From Oscheius sp. JU75 (Eukaryota > Nematoda > Chromadorea > Rhabditida > Rhabditidae), in the NCBI GenBank assembly GCA_037178855.1, contig JASJZC010000006.1, forward strand, positions 434,001-498,000: DNA of 64,000 nucleotides. The letters run 5' to 3'. The position numbers were made by a program, and so were the translations under genes. Positions 22,784 to 34,436 of this stretch are shown here, in pieces. The notes under the pieces are model-generated. The model was given only the letters and a program-made list of their open reading frames with translations. It made no database searches and had not been told where the DNA came from. The first letter of the stretch is position 1; each line of letters begins with the position of its first letter.

Positions 22784-22857
22784 GTCTGAGACAGAAAGTA
22801 CTGTAGTTTAATTGGTTCTCTCTGTCTCATTGCCTCTACAACACAAATTTTTCAGAA

Positions 22858-23272
22858 ATGACCCGATTAGCTCTTATCGCTCTGCTTGTCTGTATCTCTG
22901 CCTCTTTTGCCGTCCAGGTAGTACTCCACAGAGAAAGGGGATACAACAGTGGAAGTGAGTCCCCAGTTCCCACCGAACTTATCCGCCATTTCAGACAAAC
23001 AGCCCTGGGTTGCGGATCTGCAGCCAAACCAATGTCAACGAATTTCTGACGATGTGAATTTCAAAACATTTGCGTTAGAAAATTTTGTGATTTAGGACAA
23101 GAAAAAGGCCCAGTCTGTCCAACTAGACCAAGGAACCTGTGTGATTCTCTTTGAGAAGAAGGACTGTACTGGAAGAGGAGTAGCCGTTGGACAGGGTATT
23201 ACGTGGTGCAATCCAGCCGACTTGAAGAGTTGCGATTTCAAGAAGAAGGCCCAGTCTGTACGATTGTGTTAA
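22858..23272 (+). CDS. Small secreted beta/gamma-crystallin-like protein
   Basis: Exons 22858-22954, 22995-23053 and 23096-23272 give about 110 residues. MTRLALIALLVCISASFAV is a signal peptide. The mature part has two similar blocks, KKKAQSVQLDQGTCVILFEK and FKKKAQSVRLC, and a C-x-G-R-G turn (DCTGRGVAVGQG). This aQSVrL...CvxLfexxxCxGrg pattern resembles the Greek-key motifs of small secreted beta/gamma-crystallin-like proteins of invertebrates. That match is by eye, so the family call is tentative. It has several cysteines likely to pair, and it ends in Cys. The TAA stop overlaps an AATAAA (23271-23276), giving an almost absent 3' UTR. Repeat R1 copy b begins about 30 bp downstream. Function unknown; a structural or defence role outside the cell is plausible. 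Confidence 0.68.
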
Positions 23273-23299
23273 TAAACAGTAGAAAGGTTGAACTTACTA

Positions 23300-23620
23300 T
23301 TCGTCTCCCGTATCACCCCCGTACCATCTCGCGCCGGTCAATCCCCATATATGCCGGACACTGGGTCTTCAAGTCAGCTTTCGGGCTCAAGTGATCGTAC
23401 CAGCGGTACCCTCAGACCATGATCGTTGTAGAACGAGTTTACCGAAGTAGCTTCGGGAATGGTCTAGGGACAAATACTGCTTTTTGAAGAGAAATGTGTT
23501 CTGACCTGGCTTTATGCCAGGCTGAAGCCCTTTTTTCACCGAGTGTTTTGTAAACACTTTATAAAACGAGAGACAGACAGTTTGACAAATGCTCTTTTAG
23601 CAAGACGTCACGACAAAGTT
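23300..23620 (+). repeat. Dispersed repeat R1, copy b (just downstream of the crystallin-like gene)
   Basis: A long copy running from CGTCTCCCGTATCACCCCC through the hairpin block to CTGACCTGGCTTTATGCCAG, CACCGAGTGTTTTGTAAACAC and GCAAGACGTCACGACAAA. It is very close to copy c (26699-27130), so both retain a 3' part that copy a lacks. There are two further small hairpins: CTGGC...GCCAG and GTGTTTTGTAAACAC. Confidence 0.8.
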
Positions 23621-23840
23621 GCGTTCTTAAAGCTCAATAGACTGGCGGACCACCCACAGCCACTATTCAGTCTTTGACTATGCAGCTTCCAGAGCTCTGA
23701 GAAACTGAAATAGCGAAGGTCAGACATCTGGATTACCATTTCCTAATCTGCTCCTATATCCGGCGCATATGAGGATCACCATGGTCAAGTTTCCATAGTT
23801 ACTCTCTGTCTCTCTTCAGGAGAACGAGGCGGAAAAATGA

Positions 23841-25139
23841 ATGAAAGAAACGCCTTCTCCTTCCTTCTATTTCAAGCCTGTTATGGAACTCTTCCCACTA
23901 TACATTCGCCTGCAACAAGGCCGCTCATTCTTGGGACAGCTGTGTGCCGCGACCATCTGGCACTGTGTCCCGGCCCTTTGTTGCCTGGTACAATTCACAC
24001 TCATCCCATATCTTTCGATGGTCGGGAGAGAGTGGAACTTTCATCGAGAGTCTACACGTGTCACTCTTTTTCAGTGGAATGACCTTGTTTGTTTTCTTTT
24101 TGTTGGATTTCCCCTAGATTTGAGATCGAGATCCGGCTGGGTGATTGAGAGACAGGAAGAACACTTTCTGTCTCTCTAGCTCCTATCTCTAAGGCTCTCT
24201 CTACCTCTGTTTTTCTGTCTCTCTGTTTTTTTGTCTCTCACTGTCCAGTTTCTAAATCCCTCTTCTTCCAAAGTCAACTTGGAAATGACTCACTCCACAA
24301 CGATCACTAATCGGCTTTGCCGTCCCACCTGTCGTAAACTCGGAGACGAGACAGGAAAAACACAACATTTTCTCATGTCTAAACTGCCCAGACTCTTTCC
24401 ATTTCAGTCCCATAGTTGTTTACCTGATCTTCCCATCTTCTCTTCTTGGTCTGGGGGCAGTAGTCACGTGTGTCCTCGCCCCTTCGAGCACAATATCTGT
24501 GGTAAAGGGGAGTTTTCGTCAGATAAGTGAAGACGTAAATATTTGCTTGCCTTCGTCACATTCTATATATTTCGTCTCACCTTCGTTAGGCTCAATTAGG
24601 ATCAGTTATTCTCTGTCTCTCTCTATCTCTCCATCTCTCTGACTCTCTGTTTTTCTCAGTTCACTCCCCAAGTTCGAAGCCTGGTCATCCTCCCGTGGTT
24701 TCCCTTTTCGGCTCCTGCTAAAGGGGGGGTGTCCTCACAAACCATGTTTGTGTCCAGTGTCCGTATGTGGGCAGTGTGTGTATCGGAGTCCTCCTATTTA
24801 TTCTTCGGGGCCACCACCAACCCCTCCGCATGTATTCTCACACTCTCACAGCCTCCCGCCAAAACATCTTTTCACTCGGATCGACCAGGGTAATTGGAAC
24901 TTTGGGTCAAGGCATGGATTCTTTCCGTCTTCACCCGTTCCGCCCGACGGCACTGACTCATTTGCCTGTTTTCGTTTGTGTTGCCTGCGGGCGTGTACAG
25001 ATTCCAATCAGTTCAGAAGACCTCTCAACACCCCTCCTACTTTCCCGCGCTTTTTCCACCCAATGGGCACCGGCTTACTGCGCGATTTATGAACCCGGTG
25101 GCATCATAACTCGATTAACTGTTTCTGGTTTCGCGCCAT
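23841..25139 (+). CDS. Putative four-transmembrane protein, function unknown (model tentative)
   Basis: Candidate exons: 23841-24020, 24075-24140, 24249 to about 24374, 24408-24501, 24660 to about 24731, and from about 24761 on. Joined in phase they give four hydrophobic segments: LCAATIWHCVPALCCLVQF, LVCFLFVGFPLDL, PIVVYLIFPSSLLGLGAVV and YVGSVCIGVLLFILRG. A Cys-containing loop (NRLCRPTCRKLGDETG) lies between helices 2 and 3, a layout like tetraspanin- or claudin-type proteins, but I recognise no signature of either. One intron in this model (29 bp near 24732-24760) is shorter than the well-supported ones. The C-terminal end is uncertain. Several introns carry CTCTGTCTC runs. The frame upstream of 23841 is closed, so the start is there or in an unseen 5' exon. 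Confidence 0.4.
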
Positions 25140-26023
25140 AGCAGTCATTCTACTTCTTCCAATGCTTTCAAATTCAAGGACAGCTCTGTCTCTGTTTCTT
25201 TCTACTTCCTGTCTTTCCAATGAAACCTTAAACAAATTCTCTGTTTGTGCCACCGTATCATATTTCATCCGTTTCCAGTCCTTCTGCAAAATAGCGAAGT
25301 CATAATTTTCCCACTTGTTGTGTTGTCTTGGACACGTTTTCGTGTTCTTCCTAATGTCCCATTGATTGATCCGACCAGCTGGACAGCACAGCTGGGGGCT
25401 TTTTCGTTCGGGAGTGTTCTCTCTCTCTCTCTTTGTGTCGATTTACACCCTTTCCAGCATTTAACCACTGATCAACGGGGCATTAATCACGAGGACCCAT
25501 TTTTTCTGCAAACTGAACGTTGCGACTGCTTTCAGGCTTGTTCAAGAATTCAAAGATAGATGCCCCTCCGTAATCCCTTCCCAAAAAGGAGGACACTGAC
25601 AAACATTGGGCGCTCATCTACCCCAAAATTTCCATAAATTTGAATATAGGTGGGGGCTGGTGGCTGGCCATCCATTGCACAGTTCTACCACCCTGTTGAC
25701 AGCCTCTCTCTCCCGCCCTCTTTTCTTGTCCTCACTCTCTTTGCCGCTCTCTCTACTCCGGTCGCCTGTACGTGATCTCTTTCTTATTGCATTTCCAATG
25801 GAATGTCCTTATGGGTCTCTCTGTCACTTTGTCTCCATGTCTCTTTGTCTGTCTCTCTATCTCTCTGTCCACGCTCTATGACTCTCTTTCTATCATTCAA
25901 GGCCGGGAACAAATCAAATTTCCGGTCATTCATTACTCTCTCTTCTTTCCCATGATTCATTTTAGTCACATTTTTCCATCATCATCTCTTCACGATTTCT
26001 TTTTAAAAAATAGCAATTTTAGA
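25140..26023. other. Stretch upstream of the LITAF-like gene
   Basis: Pyrimidine-rich, with CTCTCTCTCTCTTTGTG near 25420 and CTCTCTGTC runs at 25690-25900. No supportable gene on either strand. Sequence just before 26024 is T-rich with TTTTAG, consistent with a trans-splice acceptor ahead of the LITAF-like start. Confidence 0.4.
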
Positions 26024-27299
26024 ATGCCCGACTCGCCACCACCGACCTATTCTCCACCCCGTCCACCTCCTCCCTACGACGCGGAAAATAATAGGAATGA
26101 GCACAAGGTATGACTTTCCAATGCCTCATGATAATGTTTTGCAGGAAGCCGGATGTTCCTACAAAATTTCTCCGCCTCCTTTTGCTCCCCTGACAGGACC
26201 GGCACCAATCGACGCCTCGACTCTTCACAATGTAAATGACAGTAACAGTGACCATCACTCTCTTTCAGGTCCCCTTATCCAACCATCAACCGACTACCAT
26301 TGTAGTGATCCAAGAAGTCAAAGAAGCTCCCTCCTTTTCTCCCTACGTGACGTACTGTCCAAAATGCGCGGTAAGTCTTGTGACATTTTCTTCTGGAAAC
26401 AGAGCAGTGAGCAAGTGCCAGCCTCATACAGTTTTCGCCCCCAAATACTCTTTGGGGGAAGTAAATTGAAGAGGGCCGAAAAGAAAAGAGACGGTGTTCT
26501 CACTCACCTGCCGTCAGCCGGCAAACAGCCACCGCCGTCTCTATTTACCTGGCAGCGGTTGGCAGGTCGAGAGGAGGGTGAAATTGACTGGGTTGTTGGC
26601 GGAATTTTTAAGAGGATATTAGCACGGAAAGGCAAAGTGACAAAGACAAGGAGACAGAGACACAGCAAAGCTACAGTAACAGGACACTCGATTCAGTTTC
26701 CATGCCCAAAACACAATTTTCGGCCTAACCATGTTCTGCAAAGTTGTAGCCCATGTCAAAGTCTACAACTTTGCAATACACCATTTGGCTTCAAATTCTT
26801 TTCCAGGATCTGTGCAGAGCAATTTATTATTCGTCTCTCGTGTCACCCCCGGTCAATCCCATATATACCGGGTACTGGGCCTTTGAGTCAGCTTTCGGGC
26901 TCAAGTGATCGTACCAGCGGTACCCTTAGACCATGATCGTTGTAGAACAAGTTTACCGAAGTAGCTTCGAGAATGGTCTAGGGACAAACACTGCTTTTTG
27001 AAGAGAAATGTGTTCTGACCTGGCTTTATGGCAGGCTGAAGCCCTTTTTTCACCGAGTGTTTTGTAAACACTTTATAATACGAGAGACAAAGACAGTTTG
27101 ACAAATGCTCTTTTAGCAAAACGTCACGACAAAACAGGCTTACGTCTCCGGTAGTCTGACATGGATAGTCTTCATCCTCGTCCTCTTCTTTTTCTTCCCA
27201 CTGGCCTTCGTCCCCTTCTGTCTCGACTCCTGCAAAGACGTCCAACACTATTGTCCCAAGTGTAGTAGTCTTCTGTCAATCCGCAAGAGATTCCTCTAA
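26024..27299 (+). CDS. LITAF-domain (LPS-induced TNF factor-like) membrane zinc-binding protein
   Basis: Four in-phase exons: 26024-26107, 26145-26231, 26269-26370 and 27138-27299, about 144 residues. The Pro/Tyr-rich N-terminus (SPPPTYSPPRPPPPYD) has PPxY-like motifs that in LITAF bind WW-domain ubiquitin ligases. The domain then has CPKC at the end of the third exon. The last exon has a hydrophobic segment (LTWIVFILVLFFFFPLAFVPF) followed by a second half-site HYCPKC, the CxxC-hydrophobic-HxCxxC arrangement of LITAF domains. There the two halves join to bind one zinc and anchor the protein in late endosome or lysosome membranes. The intron between the halves (26371-27137, 767 bp) is far longer than the others because it contains repeat R1 copy c, whose end sits at the splice acceptor. 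Confidence 0.85.
26699..27130 (+). repeat. Dispersed repeat R1, copy c (fills the LITAF intron)
   Basis: The longest copy, from CCAAAACACAATTTTCGGCC to AACGTCACGACAAAA. It shares with copy b the whole 3' part and with copy a the TGCAAAGTTGTAGCCCATG start, and has an extra insert with the inverse TCTACAACTTTGCA near 26763. The last exon of the LITAF-like gene begins only 7 bp after its end, so the acceptor CAG abuts the element. Confidence 0.8.
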
Positions 27300-30298
27300 A
27301 TTTGACTTTCCCCGTGTTTAGACTGTTGCTTCCAGAACTAGCAGTCCTCCACTTTTCCCTCTTTCCCTCAACGGGTTCCCCTCTGTGTATCAATTGCTAG
27401 ACCAAAATGCGAATAAATATTCTTCTTCCTTGACGGAAAAAGTTGGCCCGGAATCGAATCAGACATATTCAATTCTACGCGTCACCTGTGTGAATGGGAC
27501 ACAATTCAATTCGGAAAAGAGAGATTGGAGCATAAGAGCATTCCCGACGTGACAGGTGGCCCGGAAATGCCTATTTTCGGGCAGGCCGTGAAGATGGAAA
27601 GAGGAAGATACTGTAGCTTCTGTCTCTCTGTCTGTTTCTTTATCGTTTTATCTCTCTGTACCTGTGTCTCTCTATCTCTTTGTCTCTCTTACTTTCGCTG
27701 TGTTTCTGTCTCTCTGCCACCTTTAAATACGACTCAGTAATAACAAACCCTGCCAACTCCGAGCTCTATTTAGCAATCTAAATCCAGCCAATTTCCCCTT
27801 CGCTCCTCGCTCTCTATAGAGTCTCATTTGTGGAGCCCCATTTGAGCACATTGTTTGTCCATCGTCTTCCAGCCGTGATTAACGTCGTCGAGGCCTCATT
27901 TCTCAAAAGGTGTCCTGCCATCTGTCCCGCCGGATAACACAATTTCGAACCCAGAAGACGGAAGGAGAGAGAGACCCTGGTCATAAAAGGCGGAGCCAGC
28001 CCAGTTCACTCTCGCGTTGCCTGGTGCTGCTGTGGACCAGCTGGTCGACCCGTCTAGCCTTTTTCCTCTTCTACTAGTTTCTAAAGCAAAGTTCGGAATA
28101 TGACAGCAGAGTCTGCCGGACGATCGGCATGAAGACGGCGAGATGATACTGTAAGTACTTGAAATCTGATCCCTAGAGACTCTCTCCCGTACCGTCTCGG
28201 TTTAAATCAAGTTACCCACCCTTGCTAAGGGTTCCCATAGTTTCCTTACTCATACCCTGGTTATTCTTACAATAGAGAGGTTCGACAGAACAGTTCCTTG
28301 CTTTTACTTTTCGGCTGCCAATAACTATAGCTCCAGAAAATTCTAGCCAGTACTATCTTTGTAGAAAGTCTCCTAACTAAGACGCCATGACATCTTTCCA
28401 CAAGCTGTCTAGCATCTCCACGAAGATAATGGCGTGTGCCCAAAACTTTCCTAAACATAAAAGATTATCTCACTTGTTTTGTACTCTCTGGCACATGATC
28501 CCTAACACGACAATCGAGACCTTCTTGACGGAACCAGACGTCCAAAATTTCTTGATTAGCCTAGTAAGTTGGGCACTCTGTTGATCAAGCACAACCGGTA
28601 TCACTTTTCCATTTTGTCTGCACCGAACATAAACAGAGAGACACGATTAGAGAAAATCTTTTGGAAAAGTAGACGTCTAGACAACTCCATTTTAAGAACC
28701 AATGAAAAGCACAATTCAATTGGACCCCTATTTTACTCGTTTTCCATTACCAATTGCTGCAAAAATATAATAATCGTTGGCAATTTGCGGCAGCGCAAGA
28801 CAGGTGTGAGTCTCGATATGAGCCAAAGGGACAGAGACAGGTGACCAGATAAGCTCAAGTCGGAACTTTAGGTTGACGTTCTTCACCCTCTCTACTCCAG
28901 TCTCCGGTGGGCAGATAATCCATCAGCCCATCTTCAGCCCCTGTGAATTTCCCTCGCCTATTTATACGCCGGCAGCTGTGAGTTCCCAATCATTTTTCAA
29001 CTCGAAGACCCTCGTCATTTTGGTCTTGTTGCAGTTATTGGCGCCAGGCTCACATGTTGTCCCCGGGGAGAACAATGCGGTTTGTAGAAAGCAGAGGGCA
29101 GAAGGAAGAGAGACCAATTTGAGTCAGAGGGATAGAGTGGGTAGTTTCGGAAGACAGAGATCCCTTGACCCATCACCTAAAAATTCTGGTGTCTATTTCT
29201 GAGCGTTGTCCTCACTCCACGTCTCTCAGTCAGCTTTAAATACCAAATGAGGCACGGAGTGCGTCAGACTTTGCGGATACTCTCTCTGTCTCTCTGTCTT
29301 TCTGTCCTAATGAATCTCCACCCACTACTCTAATCAAGCCTCTCTGTCTAACTGACAACTGATTCTCCCCATCTCGTTTATACGCACGCATCAAAAATGA
29401 GACCCATAGACAACGCGTCCTTTTTCCCATTCAACGGACCCAGTAAAGCGGGAGGGGTTGACTGATTCATGGACACCCTCGCCCGGGGCAAAAAATGATT
29501 CGTAAATGGCGGAAACTCGCACTTTTTTGGAGTTTAATCGGGTGTGAAAGCTGGAGTCAAAGAGTGAAGGAAGTTTTGCAGCACAAGTCCTTATGTGGTG
29601 GCACAAGTCGTCTTCCCTTCCTATGTGACCTTCATCAGCAACTTCTGCATGTCAGTACGGCAGGGATTGAGAAGTCTTACCAAAGGTATGAATAGAGACA
29701 AATCGAGAAAGAGAGATAGTTAGAGAAGCCGAACCTATTAAACAAATAGCAGAGAATCATTAAGAGTACAGAGTTGAGAGAGGAGAGGTGGGTGAGCCCA
29801 AGCACTGATTAAAGAGGCATAATCCCATTGTATTTTCTGAAGTTGCGTACACAGTAATAAGACTTAGTTAGACTAGAGTAGTGTCAGAACGCTGTCCATA
29901 CCCGTCGAGGTCTGGAAATTGGGTTTGAGGGAGAGAGAGACAGAGCGAGAGAGTAAGGGTCAGAGTCTCCCAGACCCATTCCTTCCAATCTACCAATCTC
30001 GAACAGACTGTCCTTTACAGTATCAACAAGCTGTCAAAAAGCAGCTTCACCAGCAGCTACTCTTGTTCTACAGCGTGACTCTTTCCAAGAAAAGCAATCT
30101 CATAATTCAAAGTTGACTTGCAACAAATTACTTGGATATAACTAACTAACAGTATACTGTTGCTTCTGTTTCGCGGCCGAGTCACTTCTTCGACTGTATC
30201 TCTGGATCAGTGATTACAGTTTCGTAGAGAAGGAGAGAGACGGTTACAACTGTTCCGAAGTCAACTTATCCAACCTCTCTCTCATGACTCTTTTCCAG
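27300..30298. other. Long stretch with no firmly supported gene; possible 5' exons of the next gene
   Basis: I see TCTCTGTC runs at 27615-27710 and 29280-29310 and GACAGAGA units near 28830, 29150, 29700 and 29930. Short coding-like pieces end near splice-type sites, for example 30003-30112 (YQQAVKKQLHQQLLLFY) and 30170-30298 (LLRLYLWISDYSFVEKERD). They lie just upstream of the gene at 30299 and may be its 5' exons, but phases could not be closed. Nothing else is supportable. Confidence 0.35.
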
Positions 30299-31593
30299 AT
30301 ACAAGATCTACTTCGATCGCGACGGGGAGAACTCAACTCTGGCTGTGATAGTTGGTAAGTTCTCAACTCCTCATGCCCAGCCCAAATTCCACCTGGCTGG
30401 ACACTCCAGCTCCCTATTCAGCGTCCAAACATTGGGAATAATTGATGTGGAGAGGGTCTAACCCCCTTTTGGACGGGAGCGCGTAGGGTTTCCTAAGTCA
30501 AACAAAACCGGGAGGCTCCCACTCACAATTTTTCCAGGGGTTCAATTGGTTTTTCAGTGAAGCAGCTGGAGGCTCCGACCACGACAGAGCAGGTCTATAC
30601 ACAACCTCGGTATAAATGTCTCTTCGAGAGTGACTGTAGTCAAATGGATGCCGATGTGGTTCAGGGATTTGCGACGAATGTCAAAACCTTTCTCAAGGTG
30701 GGCTTCAGTCTCAAATTGCTTCGAAAATACTTCCTTAACCCTCGAAATTGCCGGAAAGTGTCGCACTTACCTACAAAAAAGAGTGGAGGGGCTGAAACAC
30801 TGAACTCATTACTTATGAGGGAGTCAGGAAGTATAAGTTCTGAGCGCATAGGAGGAGGGCGAACGTTATGAGGCATGCAAAGGAATTACAGAGGAAGAGA
30901 GTCCAATGGGTTCAGAATATGATAGAGACAGAGAGACAGAAAGACAGACAGAGAAACAAAGAAAGATAGAAAAACAGTATGATAGAAAGACTGTTCAGGT
31001 CTACGCCTGGAAAGTCTACGAGCGCTGGTTTGCTTCCGAAGAAAAATGTACCAAAGCCAATGTCTTGGCACTTGTCCTGCTTGATGGATTGGTCAACGAT
31101 GCCCGAAAAATACCTTACGTACGATTGCATACTGGTAAGGCGTCAATTTTAGTCGTAAAGCTTTTTTTAGGAGAGACCAAGCTCCGGGCAGCCCTGGGAA
31201 ATATTCAGAGTGAGGCCAACAATGCCTTAGTACAAGGCTGGCCACTTCAGGACATGTTGGATCAGTTGGTAGACGACATTGGCTACGCTCTTCATGAACT
31301 TTATGAGCTCAACGGAGAGCCAAGGGACCATTCAGTTCCAAGGTTTGTGTACTGTCTCTCTGTCTTCCTGTCACTCTACCTCTATGTCTCTCTGTCCCTC
31401 TATCATTCTCACATCTTCCAGGTGGGCCCGCCATGTGTTCTTAGCCTGTGGTATTCTGGTGGTCCTAGCGCTGACCATCGAATGGTACATCGTCCGTCGA
31501 AGCAAGCTCGGAATACAGAAGAGCGCCAGTGGAGGAGTGAAAATTGTCTCGGCGGCCAATAAGAGCAAGACACATCTAATGTTCCAGGCCTAG
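30299..31593 (+). CDS. C-terminally anchored single-pass membrane protein, function unknown (5' end unresolved)
   Basis: Exons 30299-30354, 30558-30697, 30999-31134, 31171-31342 and 31422-31593 join in phase. The predicted outside part is about 170 residues, with scattered Cys (YKCLFESDCSQ, EEKCTKAN) and helical stretches (WKVYERWF, NVLALVLLDGLVND). One transmembrane helix follows (VFLACGILVVLALTIEWYIV), then a short basic, Ser-rich cytosolic tail ending LMFQA. I know no family with this layout. The start is missing: the first listed exon opens with an acceptor, and candidate upstream exons lie at 30003-30298. The intron before 30999 is rich in GACAGAGA, and that before 31422 in TCTCTGTC. A neighbouring minus-strand lipase ends 155 bp past its stop. 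Confidence 0.6.
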
Positions 31594-31747
31594 AACTCTT
31601 GTCAACTTGTGGCCTGACAGATATGCTAACGTTTATGTCTTACGGGAAACCCTGTCCAGAGTGGTCTCAGCTGATTTCTGGGTCATAAGTGAGAGAAATG
31701 TCATGTATAAAGATGTTATATTAGATCTGTCTCTCTGTCAGGACACT

Positions 31748-33062
31748 TTACTCCAACAGATTATGCAAACACACGTAAAATGAGATCACGATAGCAGAGA
31801 ACAGGCCCAAATTCGAGGATGAGTCAACACAGCCGCCCCACCCGTACTCCGATATGTAATGGTTGAAATATATAAGGTGCTCACTCATTGCCTGAAATTC
31901 TATCAGCCTGACATTAGCCAGCACTTACTCCTTTCCCATAGTTCCAGAACCTCTTGTTGTCACTACAGGACTCGTCTTCTCCATATGAGTCACTGCATAA
32001 TGTATAGGACTTGAAGCTCTTGTCGTACCTAGTAATCTCTTTGTCTCTGTTTCTGTCTCCGTGTCTCTGTCTCTCCGACCCTCCTCATTGAACTATAACC
32101 CACCATATTTCTCTGGTATGATGAAAAGGATTGGCAGGAGCTGTCATATCGTCCTCATGAAGTGGTGGTAGATGTGGAACAGGGTCAGTGTAATGCACAA
32201 CCCGAAAACTGTAAGGAACGTACTTCTGGGAAGTTCTGCGTACTACACAGCCAAGAGTACGGTTACCTGGAATACTGTAGCATAGTCATAATCTCCTGCC
32301 CTCGGCTCTCCGAAAGTTATGAGACTGACATCGAACTGAATATGTGAGAAAATTCAAAAGAGGACTTACAGGATCGTCGATCACTCCTTTATGAGACAGT
32401 CTAAAAGCTGTCATGGCCGCCAGAGCTCCTCCTAGAGAATGACCGGTCACGTAGTAACGATAGCCTTTGTATCTGTCAACGTTACGACTGAGATCGGCAA
32501 AAGAGCTCACTTTCTTGTGATAGGAAGAACCATAGCATTCCAAAGATCATCCATGGCTCGGTAGAAGTACTTATTTACACGACCACAGAATTCATAAACT
32601 CCGGATTTGTCTGGAAAGACAGTTAAATAGACAAAAAGACAGAGAGACCGAGCTTGGACATACCTGTCTCATTATACACAACATAGTCAATCAGTCCGTA
32701 TCTCAGCTCCTAAAAGCTTTGTTCACAATTTTCAAGAAGTCCCCTACTTGTTCTAGTTGACTAATCCCCTCTGTCCCTCTAAATGACAAAATGACGGTCT
32801 TACTTTGAACAGAGACTGCCGAATATGCTTGACATTCATTTTGTAGCTGAAAAAGTACCATTTTGGGATAGAGAATTCTGTCACCTTGTCACAGGAAGTT
32901 GTCAAAGTCACCAGAACAGTAAAAAGTTCTGTTGGATAGGTTTTCTCCAGACACGAATGTCTGGAACTGGTATTGCTCGCGCTAGGATAGGCTGCTGCCG
33001 CCAAATTCAGAAAGTCCCTAGCCATTGTTTCATTGTATCGCGAGTAGGTGGAAAATGTGCCT
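31748..33062 (-). CDS. Class 3 lipase (secreted, nematode type), 5' exon not found
   Basis: Read on the minus strand, the gene opens with a mature N-terminal region YSRYNETMARDFLNLAAAAY (exon from about 33062). Next come LQNECQAYSAVSVQSKTVIL and SFRGTEG, ELRYGLIDYVVYNET, and VNKYFYRAMDDLWNAM. The catalytic elbow is VTGHSLGGALAAM (about 32440). ITFGEPRAGDYDYA, then RVVHYTDPVPHLPPLHEDD with the likely catalytic Asp, and FHHTREIW with the likely catalytic His complete the triad. The C-terminus is hydrophobic (LGLFSAIVISFYVCL), perhaps a membrane or GPI-attachment segment. Lipase_3 enzymes hydrolyse acylglycerols; in nematodes they are mostly secreted. A 38-bp intron just before the GHSLGG exon restores the frame using AGTCGTAACGTTGACAG as acceptor. 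No signal-peptide exon was recognised upstream. Stop at 31748-31750. Confidence 0.82.
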
Positions 33063-33378
33063 ACTACCTATAAACAAGAGAGTTCGGAAGAGAAAACATT
33101 GCAAACCAGGAAGCAGAGACAGAGGGAAAGACGCATGGGAAGAGGCAAGTCACAATTCTATGGTCCCTTATCAGTTTGAGGCGATATCGTTGAATCATAA
33201 GGCCTATTCTGGAGGGTGACGTGAAGGGGGAAGCCTAAGACATGCATAAAAAGTTATGGAATATGAGTCAGAGAGACCCTAGCGAAGTTCATACTCTTGC
33301 AGAAACTACCAAATATCTGTCTGTTCCTGATTTCTCAAAGAGTAAGATAATATGAGAGAGACCGAGACAGAGACGTAC

Positions 33379-34035
33379 CCAAAATAGATGGCAGGCTTGA
33401 GAATGTGAGTTTGGTGAGGTTTGTTCCTACGGCTTTGACATTATTGAGTGTGTTTTTGACTTGTCCAGTGACCATTGAATCGAACTCAAGGCTGTGCAGG
33501 ATGACCACGCAGTTGCCTAGTTCAGTAACTTCCTTGACAGGAACCGGAAAGATGCAATCCAAGTCTTGGATGACATCTGGGTTTTGAGAGATAGACTTCG
33601 GATGTTTGATTGTAGACTGATTCAGCATGTTGTTTCCCGTGATCTGCTTGGCTGCCAATTGTTCGTCTTTCTCCAGTTCACGATCAAATCCGATCTTTGC
33701 CAGCTTCGGGTTGTTGCGAATCGCGCGACCAAGTTTGTCTGCAATTGTTTTAACTTTTCCAGATGAACATACCATTAGAAAATAAAGCGATCAAGCTTTG
33801 AAACTCGATAGATCCCAGCTCGGGATTGTTCTTGATGGTGATGTTATAGAAAATCAAGTTGAAGTAGAGCGGTTTCTCTTCTGTTCCTCTAATCGTGAGT
33901 TTCTTGGCCTTGCCCGAGGCGGTTTTAAGTCCACCATTCCATCTTTCACGGGTTTGCTTCGAAAGGTAGAAGTTCAACTGACTCTCGGTCAGATTGCTGA
34001 GATATCTGCCGATGCGGATTTCTTCAAGTTGGGAC
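33379..34035 (-). CDS. Receptor L-domain-like protein (insulin/EGF-receptor L-domain type), partial
   Basis: Two minus-strand exons, 34035-33773 and 33738-33379, join in phase over a 35-bp intron. They contain FYNITIKNNPELGSIEFQSL and AIRNNPKLAKIGFDREL, the I-x-NNPxLxxIxF repeat of receptor L domains, as found in the large nematode family of secreted or membrane L-domain (irld) proteins related to insulin and EGF receptor ectodomains. The second repeat ends in an open frame (LTKLTFSSLPSIL) at a GTACGT donor. Neither a start with a signal peptide nor a C-terminal exon could be found, so it is either a partial view or a degenerating gene. It lies between the PP1-like gene and the lipase, on the same strand. 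The family call rests on the NNPxL motif only. Confidence 0.55.
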
Positions 34036-34436
34036 CTTCAATTATCCAGTTAGTTCAGCAGAAAATATTGCTTTGCTTTTCTTCGTAAAAAGTTTCTAAA
34101 TTGCTCAACGAAAACAATGTTTTTCTAGAGAATAAGGGAGTTAATTGATTTTCAACAGAAGCAACCTATTCAAGGTTCCAACTAGGAAATACGAAAATAG
34201 CGTGTAGCTTCGGGTATCGAAAGGCAAAGTTTCTGGAGCAAAATGATTCTTGGAAAGCAGAAAAATGGCAGACGATCAAGTTTTCATGGAAGGCATGACC
34301 GCCTGGAGATGGAGCCTGTATGACTAGAACAATAAAGTAGCGCAGGTGAAAGGTTTCATCTTTTTTACGTCTGAATACCAAAACAATACTCGCTATGTTT
34401 TCAAGTTTATTCAGATACAGAATATCCACGCATGCT

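Noticed and set aside
27525..27740. 71-codon frame with a hydrophobic, Cys-rich end
   Set aside because: The hydrophobic part is a translation of a TCTCTGTC run; there is no signal peptide at the start and no splice support.
32490..32545. 23-bp ultrashort intron or frameshift in the lipase gene before GHSLGG
   Set aside because: A normal 38-bp intron using the next AG (GTTGACAG) restores both phase and the conserved KYKGYRYYVTG sequence, so no unusual intron is needed.
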